Below, one piece after another: positions 49,494 to 60,086 of a DNA stretch of 64,000 nt. Every line of letters starts with the position of its first letter. Within the stretch, counting starts at the first letter, position 1. Location: the NCBI GenBank assembly GCA_905182165.1, contig CAJJAK010000011.1:1-64000 (forward strand), read 5' to 3'. The notes under the pieces were generated by a model. That model saw only the letters and a list, made by a program, of their open reading frames with translations, made no database searches and was not told the origin of the DNA. Source of the DNA: an uncultured Paracoccaceae bacterium (GTDB lineage: Bacteria; Pseudomonadota; Alphaproteobacteria; Rhodobacterales; Rhodobacteraceae). A program made the translations under genes and the position numbers.

Positions 49494-49743
49494 GAGTAGT
49501 ACTCCTTAATTGGTTGTTTTAATAAATACAGGCGCAAAAATACTTGCAAGTATTTTTTCCTACTCGAAGATAACTGTTTAAATCTCAGTTTAATAATTAT
49601 TTTTAGAGGAGCTCATTTGAAAAGTGTTTGTTAAAATCTCTGATCTATTATTAACATTGACGGGAAATGATATATCAATAATACACTTTTTGAATTCAAA
49701 CAAAATAGAAACATAAGTACGGCTAAGATGAAATGGATGTGGC

Positions 49744-50910
49744 ATGACTAATTTACAAGAAGAATCTGATTTTGAAAATACTGTTGAGATTAGTGCACGG
49801 CGTTTTGAAGAATCTCCTTTTATTGAATGCCATGACACCTCCAAAATGATACGAGGTGTTTATGCCGGGAGGTTTTTTGCTGTTCATAATGGTGAAGATT
49901 ACTTGGCAAAATATTGGACTTTAAGACGAAAAGCTTTGATTTTTGATGTTCCTGAAAAGCCAGTAGAAATTTCTGGCCCCGATGCAATCCCATTTTTAGA
50001 AAAGGTTTTAACTCGTAAAGTATCGAATATGAGGGAGGGTCGGGGGTACTATGCTCTTGCATGTACGCCAAAGGGTGGCATTTTTATGGATGGAGTTGTT
50101 TTTAAGCTTGCCGAAAATAAGTATTGGTATGTTCAGGCGGATGGTCCCTTTGAAACGTGGCTCTTGGCTCATACTACTGGGTTTGATGTTGAAATTTCTG
50201 ATCCTCATTCGCGTGTTTTGCAAATACAAGGACCGGCTTCGATCGATATCATGCATAATGCTTCTGATGGAAAAGTTGGTGAGGAGATGGGTTATTTTAA
50301 ATCAGGATACTTTGATATCGGTGGGCAAAACCTTTACGTATCACGAACTGGATTTACAAATGAATTGGGTTTTGAGATTTATTCTGATGGTCCAAACACA
50401 GACCATATTGCTCTTTGGAACCATCTTATGGAGGCTGGCAAACCACATGGTTTGGAATTCTCTTCAACGCGTGCGATGACAATCAGAAGAATAGAAGGTG
50501 GAATGCTTGGTAATACTATAGATATGGATGAAACGATGACCCCATATGAGGCTGGTCTTGGTTTGTTTGTTGATATGGAAAAAGGTGATTTTGTGGGGCG
50601 TGATGCTTTAGTTGGCAAAGATAAACGCCCATTATTATTTGGTTTGACTTGTGAAGGCGCAACGCCAACCTCGAGTAGCGAAATTATGGATGGAACAAAG
50701 GTTGTTGGAAATATCACCGCTGGTGTGCCATCGCCAACTCTTCGAGTAGGAATCGGATACGCTAGATTCCATTATCAAGATGAGTGGGTGGGTCGCAAAA
50801 TGGTTCTCCGTCTCCCTGATGGAGCCTGCCATTCATGCGATATTGTAAAGCTGCCATTTTTCGATAGAGAAAGACACATTGTTAGGGGAATAGATCGTAA
50901 AATTCCGTAA
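49744..50910 (+). CDS. GcvT/DmdA-family tetrahydrofolate-dependent methyl/aminomethyl transferase
   Basis: A 388-residue protein of the glycine-cleavage T fold: YWTLRRKALIFDV, VEISGPDAIPFLEKVLTR, VLQIQGPASIDIM, SRTGFTNELGFEIYS, RRIEGGMLGNTIDM and the C-terminal barrel ending RLPDGACHSCDIVKLPFFD. It is closer in layout to the DMSP demethylase DmdA and to demethylating GcvT relatives than to true GcvT. It sits beside a Rieske oxygenase, an MttB-like protein and a dimethylglycine-dehydrogenase-like enzyme. A role in moving methyl groups from methylated N or S compounds to folate is likely. The substrate is not assigned. The frame is intact. Confidence 0.8.
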   Translation: MTNLQEESDFENTVEISARRFEESPFIECHDTSKMIRGVYAGRFFAVHNGEDYLAKYWTLRRKALIFDVPEKPVEISGPDAIPFLEKVLTRKVSNMREGRGYYALACTPKGGIFMDGVVFKLAENKYWYVQADGPFETWLLAHTTGFDVEISDPHSRVLQIQGPASIDIMHNASDGKVGEEMGYFKSGYFDIGGQNLYVSRTGFTNELGFEIYSDGPNTDHIALWNHLMEAGKPHGLEFSSTRAMTIRRIEGGMLGNTIDMDETMTPYEAGLGLFVDMEKGDFVGRDALVGKDKRPLLFGLTCEGATPTSSSEIMDGTKVVGNITAGVPSPTLRVGIGYARFHYQDEWVGRKMVLRLPDGACHSCDIVKLPFFDRERHIVRGIDRKIP

Positions 50911-50996
50911 TTTTCCATTTTTATTATTTAATTCTGCTACAAGAGTATTATTATAAATACTTGCTAAATACTAAAAATTATATTTATCGTTAATTT

Positions 50997-52178
50997 ATGA
51001 AAAATAATGGACTTTTTAGCGGACACACTGATTTAAAGCTCAACGAAGTTTTGGCAAAGCTGCAGTTGGTTGCAGAAACACCTTTCGAAAATGCAATTCC
51101 TATTCCTGCGGCTGTTAATCATTCTCAAGAGTTTTTTAATCACGAACAAAAATCTATTTTTATGAAGGAATGGATTTGTGTTGGCCGTAATGACGAACTT
51201 TCGAGGCCTGGTGATTTTCTAACACATGAAATTGCAGGGATATCAGTATTAGTTGTGCGTCAGGAAGATGGTTCCATTCGTGCTTTTATTAATGCATGTG
51301 CACATCGCTTTGCGCGCCTTCTTCAAGAAGAGAAAGGCACTAGCAAGCGGTTTACCTGCCCCTATCACTCCTGGACATACAATATTGCAGGTGATCTAGT
51401 CCGTGCTCCATATATGGAGATGAAAGATGATTTTGATAAGACAAAAAATGGTCTTCGAAGATTATATTTAGAACTGTGGGAGGGTTTTATTTATGTGAAT
51501 CTTTCAAAAAAACAACCAAAAAAAGTATCTTCTTGTTTAAACTCTTTGCGTGAAAATGTTGTTGGTAGATACGACATGGCATCTTATAAAACAATCATGC
51601 GAAAGACGATGGTTTGGGACGCAAATTGGAAAAATCTTATTGAAAACTTTACTGAAAGCTATCATGTACCTATGGCGCATAAAAAAACCTTTGCGTTACA
51701 TAAAAAACCCCTTGAAGATTATTATTGTGGTGAGGATGATGACCATTATGGATACCATCAAGCCGTGCAAGAAGCTGATACAGGTGGCGGTGCCGCACAC
51801 CCCAAAAATAATAAATTAAAGGGTGATTGGCGACGCACGATGGTAGATTTTTGCGTATTTCCGTGTCAATTAATTACACTTATGCCTGATTTCCTTTGGT
51901 ACATCACTGTTTTACCTCAAGGTATTGGACAATTTAAAGCTACTTGGGGTGTCGCAATACCTCTGGAGATACTTGATGATATTAAACCTTCTGAATATGA
52001 AAAATGGTTATCTGATTTGTCAGATTATATGGATGTCGCCAATGAGGAGGATAAGATTTTGGTTCAAGCTTTAAATCAGGGGTCAGCTTCAACAATTTTA
52101 CCCAATGGGACTTTGCACCCCATTGAAAAAAATCTTTGGCAATTTACCCGATATTTATCAAGAATATGCCAAATATGA
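50997..52178 (+). CDS. Rieske non-heme iron oxygenase, alpha subunit
   Basis: A 393-residue oxygenase with a Rieske [2Fe-2S] site, C101-x-H103 and C121-x2-H124 (NACAHRFARLL, FTCPYHSWTYN). The mononuclear iron site is NFTESYHVPMAH (E220, H223, H228). Related enzymes include glycine betaine, stachydrine and carnitine monooxygenases, as well as aromatic dioxygenases. With the osmolyte genes around it, N-demethylation of a quaternary amine is my preferred guess. A separate reductase is needed; the ferredoxin reductase at 59231 is a candidate. The frame is intact, and it converges on the MttB-like gene. Confidence 0.85.
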   Translation: MKNNGLFSGHTDLKLNEVLAKLQLVAETPFENAIPIPAAVNHSQEFFNHEQKSIFMKEWICVGRNDELSRPGDFLTHEIAGISVLVVRQEDGSIRAFINACAHRFARLLQEEKGTSKRFTCPYHSWTYNIAGDLVRAPYMEMKDDFDKTKNGLRRLYLELWEGFIYVNLSKKQPKKVSSCLNSLRENVVGRYDMASYKTIMRKTMVWDANWKNLIENFTESYHVPMAHKKTFALHKKPLEDYYCGEDDDHYGYHQAVQEADTGGGAAHPKNNKLKGDWRRTMVDFCVFPCQLITLMPDFLWYITVLPQGIGQFKATWGVAIPLEILDDIKPSEYEKWLSDLSDYMDVANEEDKILVQALNQGSASTILPNGTLHPIEKNLWQFTRYLSRICQI

Positions 52179-52183
52179 TTAAC

Positions 52184-53700
52184 TTAAGTTAATATTTGTT
52201 CTTTTCTTTTCTTAATATATGCTTCTAATTCTTTTTGTATTGCTGGATCAATAGGTGGTTTTTCATATTCATTAAGCAACTCGTTTCTAAATTTTTGAAA
52301 TTCAGGTAGCTGACTTTGCGCCGTCTTCAGTCCAAGATTCAAAATTTCTCCAGTCTGATAAAATAGGCTCATAAAATGCATTTTGATAACGATCTAAAGT
52401 ATGTTGTGTGCCAAAAAAGTGACCGCCACTTCCAACTTCAGCAATTGCCTCATATCCTATAGGCAATGGTTTTTAATCAAACTGGAGAAAGAAATGCTGC
52501 CTGCATTTGTAATAATTCTGCATCTAAAATTAATTTTTCAAATGAACATGTTAGTCCACCTTCCAACCATCCACCGGCATGCATCATAACATTTATATGA
52601 CCCTGAACGCAGGCATTTATAGACATACTACTTTCATAAGTTGCCTGTGCGTCTACAGAGTTAGCTGCAGTTGTGTTTGAAGATCTGATTGGCAAATCAT
52701 AGTACCGCGCCAGTTGCCCAGATATAATGACTGATTGTGCATATTCTGGTGTGCCAAATGCTGGAGAGCCAGTTTTCATATCAACATTTGAGGTGAAATG
52801 TCCATAAAATACCGGTGAATAACGACTTGCAGCTTGACCTAATACAATGCCAGCCAGTGCTTCTGCATTCTGTTGAACGAGTGAGCCTCCAATTGTTGCA
52901 GGGCTCATGGCGCCAGCTAGAGTAAATGGCGTTATATGTACCGGTTGACCAGCTTTAGCGAACTCGATCACAGCTTCGGCTTGTCCATCATCAAAAAGAA
53001 GTGGAGAATTGGTATTTACACCACCTAAGATTCCAGGTGTCATACGTAATTCTTCATCGTTTAATTGTAGAGAAATTTTTGCCATTTCAATACAGTCCCT
53101 TGCCCGCTCGGCTGTGTTCATCCAGCAAGGCTGCCAACCTTTGTCACTTAGAGTTGTTTGAGCTAACATCATATCCAAATGACGCGTCTCTGGTGGTAAA
53201 TCTAGGGGTTCGCAACCACTCCCTCCCTCGTGATGAAAGATGTTAAGTGAAGAAGATAATTTAACAAAATTTCTCATATCTTGTAGTGAACCTGCGCGTC
53301 GCCCTCTATCTAGGTCAGATACAAAAGATGGGCCACAAACAGTTGCAAATATCATGGAATTTCCACCAACTTTTACTGTCTTTTGTGGATTTCGAGCATG
53401 AATTGTAAATTCAGATGGTATGCCTTTTAGCATCTCTTCAACCAAAGCAGGTTCAAACTTTACGTGATTAGTGTTTTTATTAACCTCAGCTCCTGCTTCT
53501 TTGAGTAATTTTAAGGCAACAAGGCTATCCACTCTAATCCCAATTTCACTTAAGACTTTTAAACTGGTTTTATGAATAAATTCTATTTGATCAGTCGAAA
53601 TTAATTCCATGGGTTTAAATGGATTTTGAATTTCCTGAAAGGGCAATTGATTTAACTTGGTGTTTTTCTTACGTCGGTTTGCTTTTATGCGAGGTGGCAT
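52184..53700 (-). CDS. MttB-family (trimethylamine/quaternary amine:corrinoid) methyltransferase, non-pyrrolysine (frameshifts)
   Basis: About 505 residues when repaired. The first 400 are intact from MPPRIKANRR (ATG at 53700, AAGGAA box). After AAFLSPV the frame is lost at 52478. It resumes in GGHFFGTQHTLDRYQNAFYEP, the conserved end of MttB proteins, and finishes with PIDPAIQKELEAYIKKR at 52184. No internal TAG lies within the intact core, so this is an MtgB-like, pyrrolysine-free member, the type that demethylates glycine betaine and similar quaternary amines. The usual partner corrinoid protein is not in the window. Confidence 0.86.
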
Positions 53701-53809
53701 GTTTTGTTTCCTTATAATCATTGAAAAAATATTTGTTCAATAGATTAACAGCCAGCCCATGTCTCCTCGCGGGTAATAGGAAATTTTAAATCAATAAGTA
53801 GGTTTTTAT

Positions 53810-56218
53810 TCACTTTCGCATCCTATGTCCCATGGGATCATATAAAGGTCTTGTAGATAATTTTGCAAGTCGCATTTTTCCCATTATTTCAATAAAATAA
53901 TCATTATTCTCATTGTAACTTTCTATGTTAATATATCCCAAAGCAATATGCTTTTCTGTTACTGGCCCCCAGCCACCAGAAGTTACATAACCAATAGGCT
54001 TTTCTTTAAAAAATATTGCTTCATCGCCCCAAATCACGCAGTCACCTATGTCAACAGTAAATGTTACGAATTTTTCCTGTTGTGGGCTATAGTTGAGAAC
54101 AGCATTACGACCAATAAAATCGCCTTTTTCGGGTTTAACATGAGCCATCATGTTGCAATCTAAGGCAGTGTAATCAGATGATAGTTCTAGCCCCCAAGCT
54201 GCAAAAGATTTTTCCAACCTTGTGTGCATCAGGCTGCGTGTGCCAACTAAACCAAGGCCAAGATCAGACCCTTCATTTCGCAGGATATCAAAGAGTTCGG
54301 CCTGTCGATTACGTGGAAGATACATTTCATATCCGCATTCACCGGTAAATGAGATCCTGAAAACCATTATATTATCGATGCTACCAATACGCATTTTGTC
54401 CGCGGACATAAATTTAAAACTCGTTGTGTCCATATCGCGATCTGCAAGGCGAGAGATTAGCGCCTGAGCATTTGGGCCGCAAATATGCAGCCCCGCTAAA
54501 TCATTGGAGAGGTTTTTGACGCTTACCCCACTTTTTGGAAGATATTGGTTAAAATGCCGCATGAAACTGAGCTGCATGTAATCTGCGCCCAAAACCATGA
54601 ACCGGTCATGTGCTACTCTTGCAATAGAAAAGTCACCGATCACACGGCCCTTTGGGGAAAGCATAGGGCTAAGGGTAATGCGCCCAAGTTTTGGTAATAG
54701 GTTTGTCACTATGAAGTCAAGCCAGGTTTCTGCACCTGGACCTGATATTTCGAATTTTGCCATAGCTGAAAATTCCATCAGACCTAGTTCGTTTCGGATA
54801 CGTTTGCCCTCATCCGCCACTGGTCCCCACCAGTTGGGTTGGCGGTATGTTAGACTATCGCTTTGACCCGGTTGGCTGGCAAACCAGTTAGGGTGTTCAC
54901 CGCCAAATGATGAGCCAAAAACACCACCAGCTTGAGCTAGGCGTTCATAGATTTGAGGTTTGTTAATCGGGCGACCAACATCAAACTCTTGATGGGGAAA
55001 TACCTTCTCAGAGCGTTTCTCATAAAAGTATTTGGTTGTAGCTTCAGTATAAGATGTATCAGCCCAATCTCCAAATCGCGCGATATCCCAGTTAAAAATG
55101 TCCAATTCTGGCTCGCCACCAATTATCCACTCTGATAGAACCCGTCCAATACCCGCGCCTTGATTGAAGCCTGCCATGACACCATTGGCGCAGAAGTAAT
55201 TGCGTAACGCTGGGTGAGGACCAATTAATGGGCTAAGATCTGGTGAAAAGATCATTGGACCATTGATGACGCGTTTTACACCAGCTTCTCCCAAACAAGG
55301 CATAATTTCTACAGATTTATTGAAATTCCACTCCATTCGACTTAGATCGTTAGGTAACAGCTCATGTCCAAAATCCTGCGGTGTTCCGTCTTTAGCCCAA
55401 TGAATGCAGGTATCTTCGTAGGCACCGAGTAGAATGCCCTTTCCCTCCTGGCGCGCATAACAGCCTGTCTCATTATCGTTGATTTGTGGTAATTCAAATT
55501 CGAGATTTTCGATCATTGGGATGGTTTCTGTCACCAGATAATGATGTTCGACTGGCATAAGTGGTAATTCGATACCAGCAAGACGCCCGACTTCGCGTCC
55601 CCAAAGGCCTGCTGCATTTACTAAGTATTCTGCGTGTATGGTCCCTTTGTCTGTCACCACATCCCAAGTTCCATCAGGGCGTTGGGTGGTCGCAGTAACA
55701 GGTGTATGACGGTGAACAGTCGCACCCAATTGACGCGCTGCTGCTGCAAAGGCCTGCGTGGCTGAAGCTGGATCAACATGCCCACCTTCCTCTTCCCAAA
55801 ATGCACCAATCATATGTGAGGTATCCAGAATTGGGGCTTTTTCTTGTACTTCTTTTAGTGAAATAAAATGACCTTCGATACCAAGACGACGACAGGCACT
55901 TTGCATCATTAAATTGCTGTCAATTTCGTCTTGTGTGCGACATATATTCAATCCACCGGTTAAATGAAATCCGCATGGTTGACCGCTTTCCTTTTCTAAT
56001 TCTTTGTAAATCTGGAATGTATAGCGATGCATTTCTGCGGCCGCATTTGGACGTACGACAGTAAAAAGCCCTCCCGCTGCATGCCAACTCGATCCTGATG
56101 TTAGTTCCTGGCGCTCGAGCAGCATGACATCCGACCAGCCATTTTTAGCTAAATGGTAGAGGACTGAACACCCCACAACACCACCACCAATTACAACAAC
56201 TCTAGGAATAGCTCCCAT
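53810..56218 (-). CDS. Dimethylglycine/sarcosine dehydrogenase-like FAD-GcvT fusion
   Basis: An 802-residue two-module enzyme. An N-terminal DAO-type flavin domain starts VVVIGGGVVGCSVLYHL, and the covalent-FAD histidine is at SSWHAAGGL (H46). A C-terminal GcvT-like tetrahydrofolate domain follows from about residue 430 (GLMEFSAMAKFEISGPGAETWLD) to the end. It oxidises N-methyl groups of dimethylglycine or sarcosine and passes the one-carbon unit to folate. The gene is unbroken over 2.4 kb and is clearly GC-richer (roughly 47-55% in sampled lines) than flanking DNA (about 32-38%). It lies 109 bases upstream of mttB-like on the same strand. Confidence 0.9.
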   Translation of the reverse strand: MGAIPRVVVIGGGVVGCSVLYHLAKNGWSDVMLLERQELTSGSSWHAAGGLFTVVRPNAAAEMHRYTFQIYKELEKESGQPCGFHLTGGLNICRTQDEIDSNLMMQSACRRLGIEGHFISLKEVQEKAPILDTSHMIGAFWEEEGGHVDPASATQAFAAAARQLGATVHRHTPVTATTQRPDGTWDVVTDKGTIHAEYLVNAAGLWGREVGRLAGIELPLMPVEHHYLVTETIPMIENLEFELPQINDNETGCYARQEGKGILLGAYEDTCIHWAKDGTPQDFGHELLPNDLSRMEWNFNKSVEIMPCLGEAGVKRVINGPMIFSPDLSPLIGPHPALRNYFCANGVMAGFNQGAGIGRVLSEWIIGGEPELDIFNWDIARFGDWADTSYTEATTKYFYEKRSEKVFPHQEFDVGRPINKPQIYERLAQAGGVFGSSFGGEHPNWFASQPGQSDSLTYRQPNWWGPVADEGKRIRNELGLMEFSAMAKFEISGPGAETWLDFIVTNLLPKLGRITLSPMLSPKGRVIGDFSIARVAHDRFMVLGADYMQLSFMRHFNQYLPKSGVSVKNLSNDLAGLHICGPNAQALISRLADRDMDTTSFKFMSADKMRIGSIDNIMVFRISFTGECGYEMYLPRNRQAELFDILRNEGSDLGLGLVGTRSLMHTRLEKSFAAWGLELSSDYTALDCNMMAHVKPEKGDFIGRNAVLNYSPQQEKFVTFTVDIGDCVIWGDEAIFFKEKPIGYVTSGGWGPVTEKHIALGYINIESYNENNDYFIEIMGKMRLAKLSTRPLYDPMGHRMRK

Positions 56219-56361
56219 TTTTTTGCCTAAATTATTTTTGTAAGATTTAATTTAATTAATTCCAGTTTTTATTAAAAATAAATTTTATATCTTCTTAACT
56301 TTACTTTTGAAAAAAATAGGTAAAATCTTTATACAATTAAGTTCTTAGTTGGGATGGTTAA

Positions 56362-56956
56362 ATGTCAGATTTAGCATTTGAAGAGTTGATAGAGGTCGCG
56401 AGACATGTTCATGAAAGTCATCAAGAAGTAAGTAATTTTTGTAGTTTTCCAGATGATCTTAAGCCTCAGAATGTAATGCACAATCATATAAGCTCTTCCG
56501 ATATTTTACAAAGTGAGAAACATTTATTTACTGATAAATATCATGATTTTAGAGATGCATTGGAATGCGGCGCCGTTTGCACATTGGCGGGAAACTTATA
56601 AGAATACGGACATTGGTAGCGATTTTATGAGCCGTTTTGGCTGTTATTGCTTGATTGGAACTAATGCTCCGTTTTACAGCAAAAAAATGCATGCTTTTGT
56701 TGTCTACATGCCTCAAGAGCTATTCTATCCATGGCATCACCATCCAGGAGAGGAGATGTATTTGACGATTGCCGGTGAGGCAGAATTTATGAAGGATAAG
56801 GAAGAAAATGAGTTCTTACAATCTGGTGGTGTCAGCGAGCATAAAAGTAATCAGCCACATGCGATGAAAACACATACTAATCCCGTTATGGCTTATGTGA
56901 TTTGGCGAAACAAGTTTAATACACCACCAGTTTGGACTGATAGCTTGAATAATTAG
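56362..56956 (+). CDS. dddQ: DMSP lyase, DddQ-like cupin (one frameshift)
   Basis: A cupin of about 198 residues, the size of DddQ. YPWHHHPGEEMYLTIAGEAEF carries the metal-binding His, Glu and catalytic Tyr of the DddL/DddQ/DddW group, with the distal His in SNQPHAM. AHWRETYKNTDIGSDFMSRFG, GTNAPFYSKKMHAFVVY and the closing VMAYVIWR are also DddQ-like. The frame breaks near 56580 between the helical N-domain and this cupin core. DddQ cleaves dimethylsulfoniopropionate to dimethyl sulfide and acrylate. Other substrates cannot be excluded without testing. Confidence 0.82.
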
Positions 56957-56968
56957 AGGCTAGATAAC

Positions 56969-58901
56969 TTAAATAGAAATCATAAATTTATCAAAAAAAT
57001 CACTCAATTGACTGAAGGCGTCTAAAGGCAAAATATTAGCTATATGTTGGTCTGGCCTCACTACAACGATGCAACCATTTTCTCTATTGATTCCGCGCAT
57101 ATCAAAAGATGGTTGTCTTTTTATATCAGCACAAAATATCTTCTCGTAGTCTCTTAGACCTAGCTTACCCTTTTGGGGTAATAGAAATGAGTTTAATCTC
57201 TCAATATTTATATCTCGATGTTCTTCTTGAAATACTACTCTTACATCAAAAGTACTGTCTATATCTGCACCTTTGGATGTGTATTTTAATATAGGCGATA
57301 GTTCAGAATTTTTTAAGAAATTGCATAATTTGTTTATTTGTGAATTTGGATTATCTGCTTTTTCAATTGGTGAAAATGCAAAAATTCGCCATCTACCATC
57401 CGCTTTAACTGTATGGCCCAATTGCACTGGTTTGGCATCCGCAACTCTTATTACTGAGGCAGAATGAAAACGCATCCCTATTTCTAGACCAGTAGCCAAT
57501 TCTTGGTGGATTGGTTTGCCAGAAATAATAGATGGGTAATATTGAATAGCAGTCCCAGCCGTGAAACGACCATGCTTTTCAAAATATTTTTGAAACTCTT
57601 TTGGATCGATGCTATCACTTTCATCGTCTAATGAAGTTTTTGGCCTAGCACTAAACATTTTTGCGAACTCTCTATCAAAGTCGATTAATTCTTTTGCAAC
57701 TGTTCGCCTTTCTGCTGAATAGGTGTGGAGTAACTCTGGGGAACATTTTCCTTTAATAACCGATGCTAATTTCCAACCTAAGTTGAAACTATCGCGCATA
57801 GAGACATTCATACCCTGGCCAGCTTGTGGGCTGTGTGTGTGGCACGAGTTATACAGAATTTAGTAATAAATTTAAATCTATTTTATTTTCGGGTACATTA
57901 TCAAATTTATCGCAAAGCCTTTGGCCAATCTGGTAAACTGACCACCATATTATTTCTTTGATTTCGATACTATAGGGATGCATAATTCTCTGCGCTGCAG
58001 CAATTAGGTGCTCAGATGTGATATTTTTATTTGTTATTCTTTCGTCTTCATTTAGCTTATCAAGCTCAATATATAAACGAATTAGATATCCACCTTCTCT
58101 AGGAATAATTAGTAAATTACCTTCGCTAACTGAATGAATAATCGCTTTAAGTCGAACATCAGGAAAGTCAGTTATGGCGAGAACATCCATGACACCCCAG
58201 GCTTGATTTGCAGAGTCTCCCTTTAATGTTAGATTTAAGCCCTGCCTTACGATGCTACGAGCTCCATCACAGCCTACAATATATTTGGCCTTTATTGTTT
58301 CCATCCTGTTGGGTCCAACGGTATTTGCAGCCTCAAGGGTAGCTGTGACGGGGAAATCATTGGCACCATTCATTTCTGAATTTATCTCCATAGAGACTAA
58401 TCGTCTGGAATAGTCTGGCTCTAACATTGTTGGCGAATTCTTCATAAGATCTAAGTAAAAATCGTGCACTCTTGCTTGGTTTAGAACCATGTGGGGAAAC
58501 TCTGACAAACCGTCTTCTGTATCTTGAATCTTACTACTTCTAATTATATTTTTTGGGTTTTTGTCATCAGGTTTCCAAAAGACAGTTTCATTCACCCAAT
58601 ATCCTTCTTTTAAAACCTTATCGCTAAATCCAAATGCCTCAAACATTTCCATTGTTCTGCAGGCAACTCCATCAGCTTGACCTAATAATAATTTATCTTC
58701 TTTTTGTTCAACGATTACAGTCTTTATATCAGGAAATTTGGAAAGTTGAGCCGCTAATGTCAAACCAGCTGGACCGCATCCAACTATTAAAACATCAGCT
58801 TTTTCTGTTAAATTGCGCATTCTAGGTGGATTTCTAATAGAATTTTTACCATTATTTTCTTCTGGGTTTCCTGTTTGAAAGCCGTTTAGGTGGAATTGCA
58901 T
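56969..58901 (-). CDS. FAD-dependent aromatic hydroxylase, phenol 2-monooxygenase-like (frameshift)
   Basis: A flavin monooxygenase of about 640 residues. The family's N-terminus [15 protein letters not shown] is present. [17 protein letters not shown] binds [17 protein letters not shown] is the DG motif, and [19 protein letters not shown] is the second FAD motif. A C-terminal thioredoxin-like domain follows ([11 protein letters not shown] to the end). The break at 57811-57860 removes the G-D of the GDxCHTHSP block. These enzymes hydroxylate phenols or hydroxybenzoates with NADPH. The gene converges on dddQ. Confidence 0.86.
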
Positions 58902-59230
58902 TATCTAAAACTCTCTTCAATTTGCCTGTTTATTTTATTTAGTTACCAAGTTTATAACATTTTTAGTTTATTGTATGAACATATATTTAACTAATTTTGA
59001 GAGTAAATAGTTTTATTGTATGCCATTATTTTATTTAACTTATAGATCTAAGGTATTTTTTTATTTATTGTTTTTATTATTAAGTTTATGATAAGTTTTC
59101 GAATGAATGGATGATGTTTATTCATCTTTTGTATTCCAACAGTCTGAATAAATTTAAAATTGGTTATAAACTTGAAAGTAGAAAAATAGTTCAGATAATT
59201 TCAGTCGGGCATTAATTAAAAAGGTTTTTT
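58902..59230. other. Gene-free intergenic stretch
   Basis: About 330 very AT-rich bases between two divergent genes, the aromatic hydroxylase and the ferredoxin reductase. No coding potential, tRNA-like fold or clear inverted repeat was found. It presumably holds the promoters of both genes. Confidence 0.6.
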
Positions 59231-60025
59231 ATGAGCAAAATAGTGTTTGAAGCCCCTGCAGGGGTTTTTGCTGAAAAGGTTAAATCTGTTCGGCACTATA
59301 CAGATCGTCTGTTCAAATTTCGAATTTCCAGACCTAGTAGTTTTAGATTTAGGTCAGGAGAATTTGTCATGATTGGATTGCCAAATTCTGAAAAACCTAT
59401 CTTCAGAGCATACTCAATAGCGAGCCCTTCTTGGGATGAAGAATTGGAGTTTTACTCAATTAAAGTTGAGGATGGCCCATTAACTCAACATCTACAAAAG
59501 ATTGAACTTGATGATACTGTTTTGATGCGTCGAAAATCGACTGGTACGCTTGTTAATGACGCATTATTACCTGGCAAACGCTTATACCTATTTTCTACAG
59601 GTACAGGAATAGCACCTTTTGCTAGCCTGATAAGAGATCCTGAAACTTACGAAAAATTTGAAACAATTTTCCTTTGTCACACGTGTCGAAATGTAATCGA
59701 CCTTGAGTATGGTCAGGAACTCGTAAGATCAGTAAGGTTAGATCCGTTAGTCGGTGATTTAGCATCTAAAAATCTTCATCATTATCAAACAATAACCCGT
59801 GATAATTTTAATGTTATAGGAAGAATAACTGACTTAATGACTTCAGGAAAAATATTCAATGATTTGGGTGTACCCCAAATTTCACCTTATGAAGACAGAG
59901 GTATGATATGTGGATCAATAGAAATGATTCGTGATACAAAAATAATTCTTGAAGGCTTTGGCTTGGAAGAGGGTTCTAATAATAATCCAGCTACATTTGT
60001 AGTAGAGAAAGCCTTCGTTGACTAA
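59231..60025 (+). CDS. fpr: Ferredoxin--NADP+ reductase
   Basis: A 264-residue FNR of the bacterial subclass. FRAYSIASP binds FAD (RxYS), GTGIAPFASLIRDPE is the NADP pyrophosphate loop, and GMICGSIEMI is the C-terminal nicotinamide region. It ends VEKAFVD as alphaproteobacterial FprA-type enzymes do. It supplies or takes electrons from ferredoxin or flavodoxin. It could serve the Rieske oxygenase nearby or general redox stress response. An AAAAAGG box precedes the ATG. The frame is intact. Confidence 0.9.
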   Translation: MSKIVFEAPAGVFAEKVKSVRHYTDRLFKFRISRPSSFRFRSGEFVMIGLPNSEKPIFRAYSIASPSWDEELEFYSIKVEDGPLTQHLQKIELDDTVLMRRKSTGTLVNDALLPGKRLYLFSTGTGIAPFASLIRDPETYEKFETIFLCHTCRNVIDLEYGQELVRSVRLDPLVGDLASKNLHHYQTITRDNFNVIGRITDLMTSGKIFNDLGVPQISPYEDRGMICGSIEMIRDTKIILEGFGLEEGSNNNPATFVVEKAFVD

Positions 60026-60086
60026 ATTTTAGTTGACTTTTTAGATATGATTTTTTTATATTTTTGTATAATTTGAAGGGAAATTT

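Noticed and set aside
52477..53700. Pyrrolysine insertion in the MttB-like gene
   Set aside because: There is no in-frame TAG in the conserved core, and the downstream break is a frame change, not an amber codon.
60026..60086. SAM-type riboswitch before the homocysteine methyltransferase
   Set aside because: The 61-base gap is a nearly pure A/T string with no recognisable pseudoknot or conserved core.
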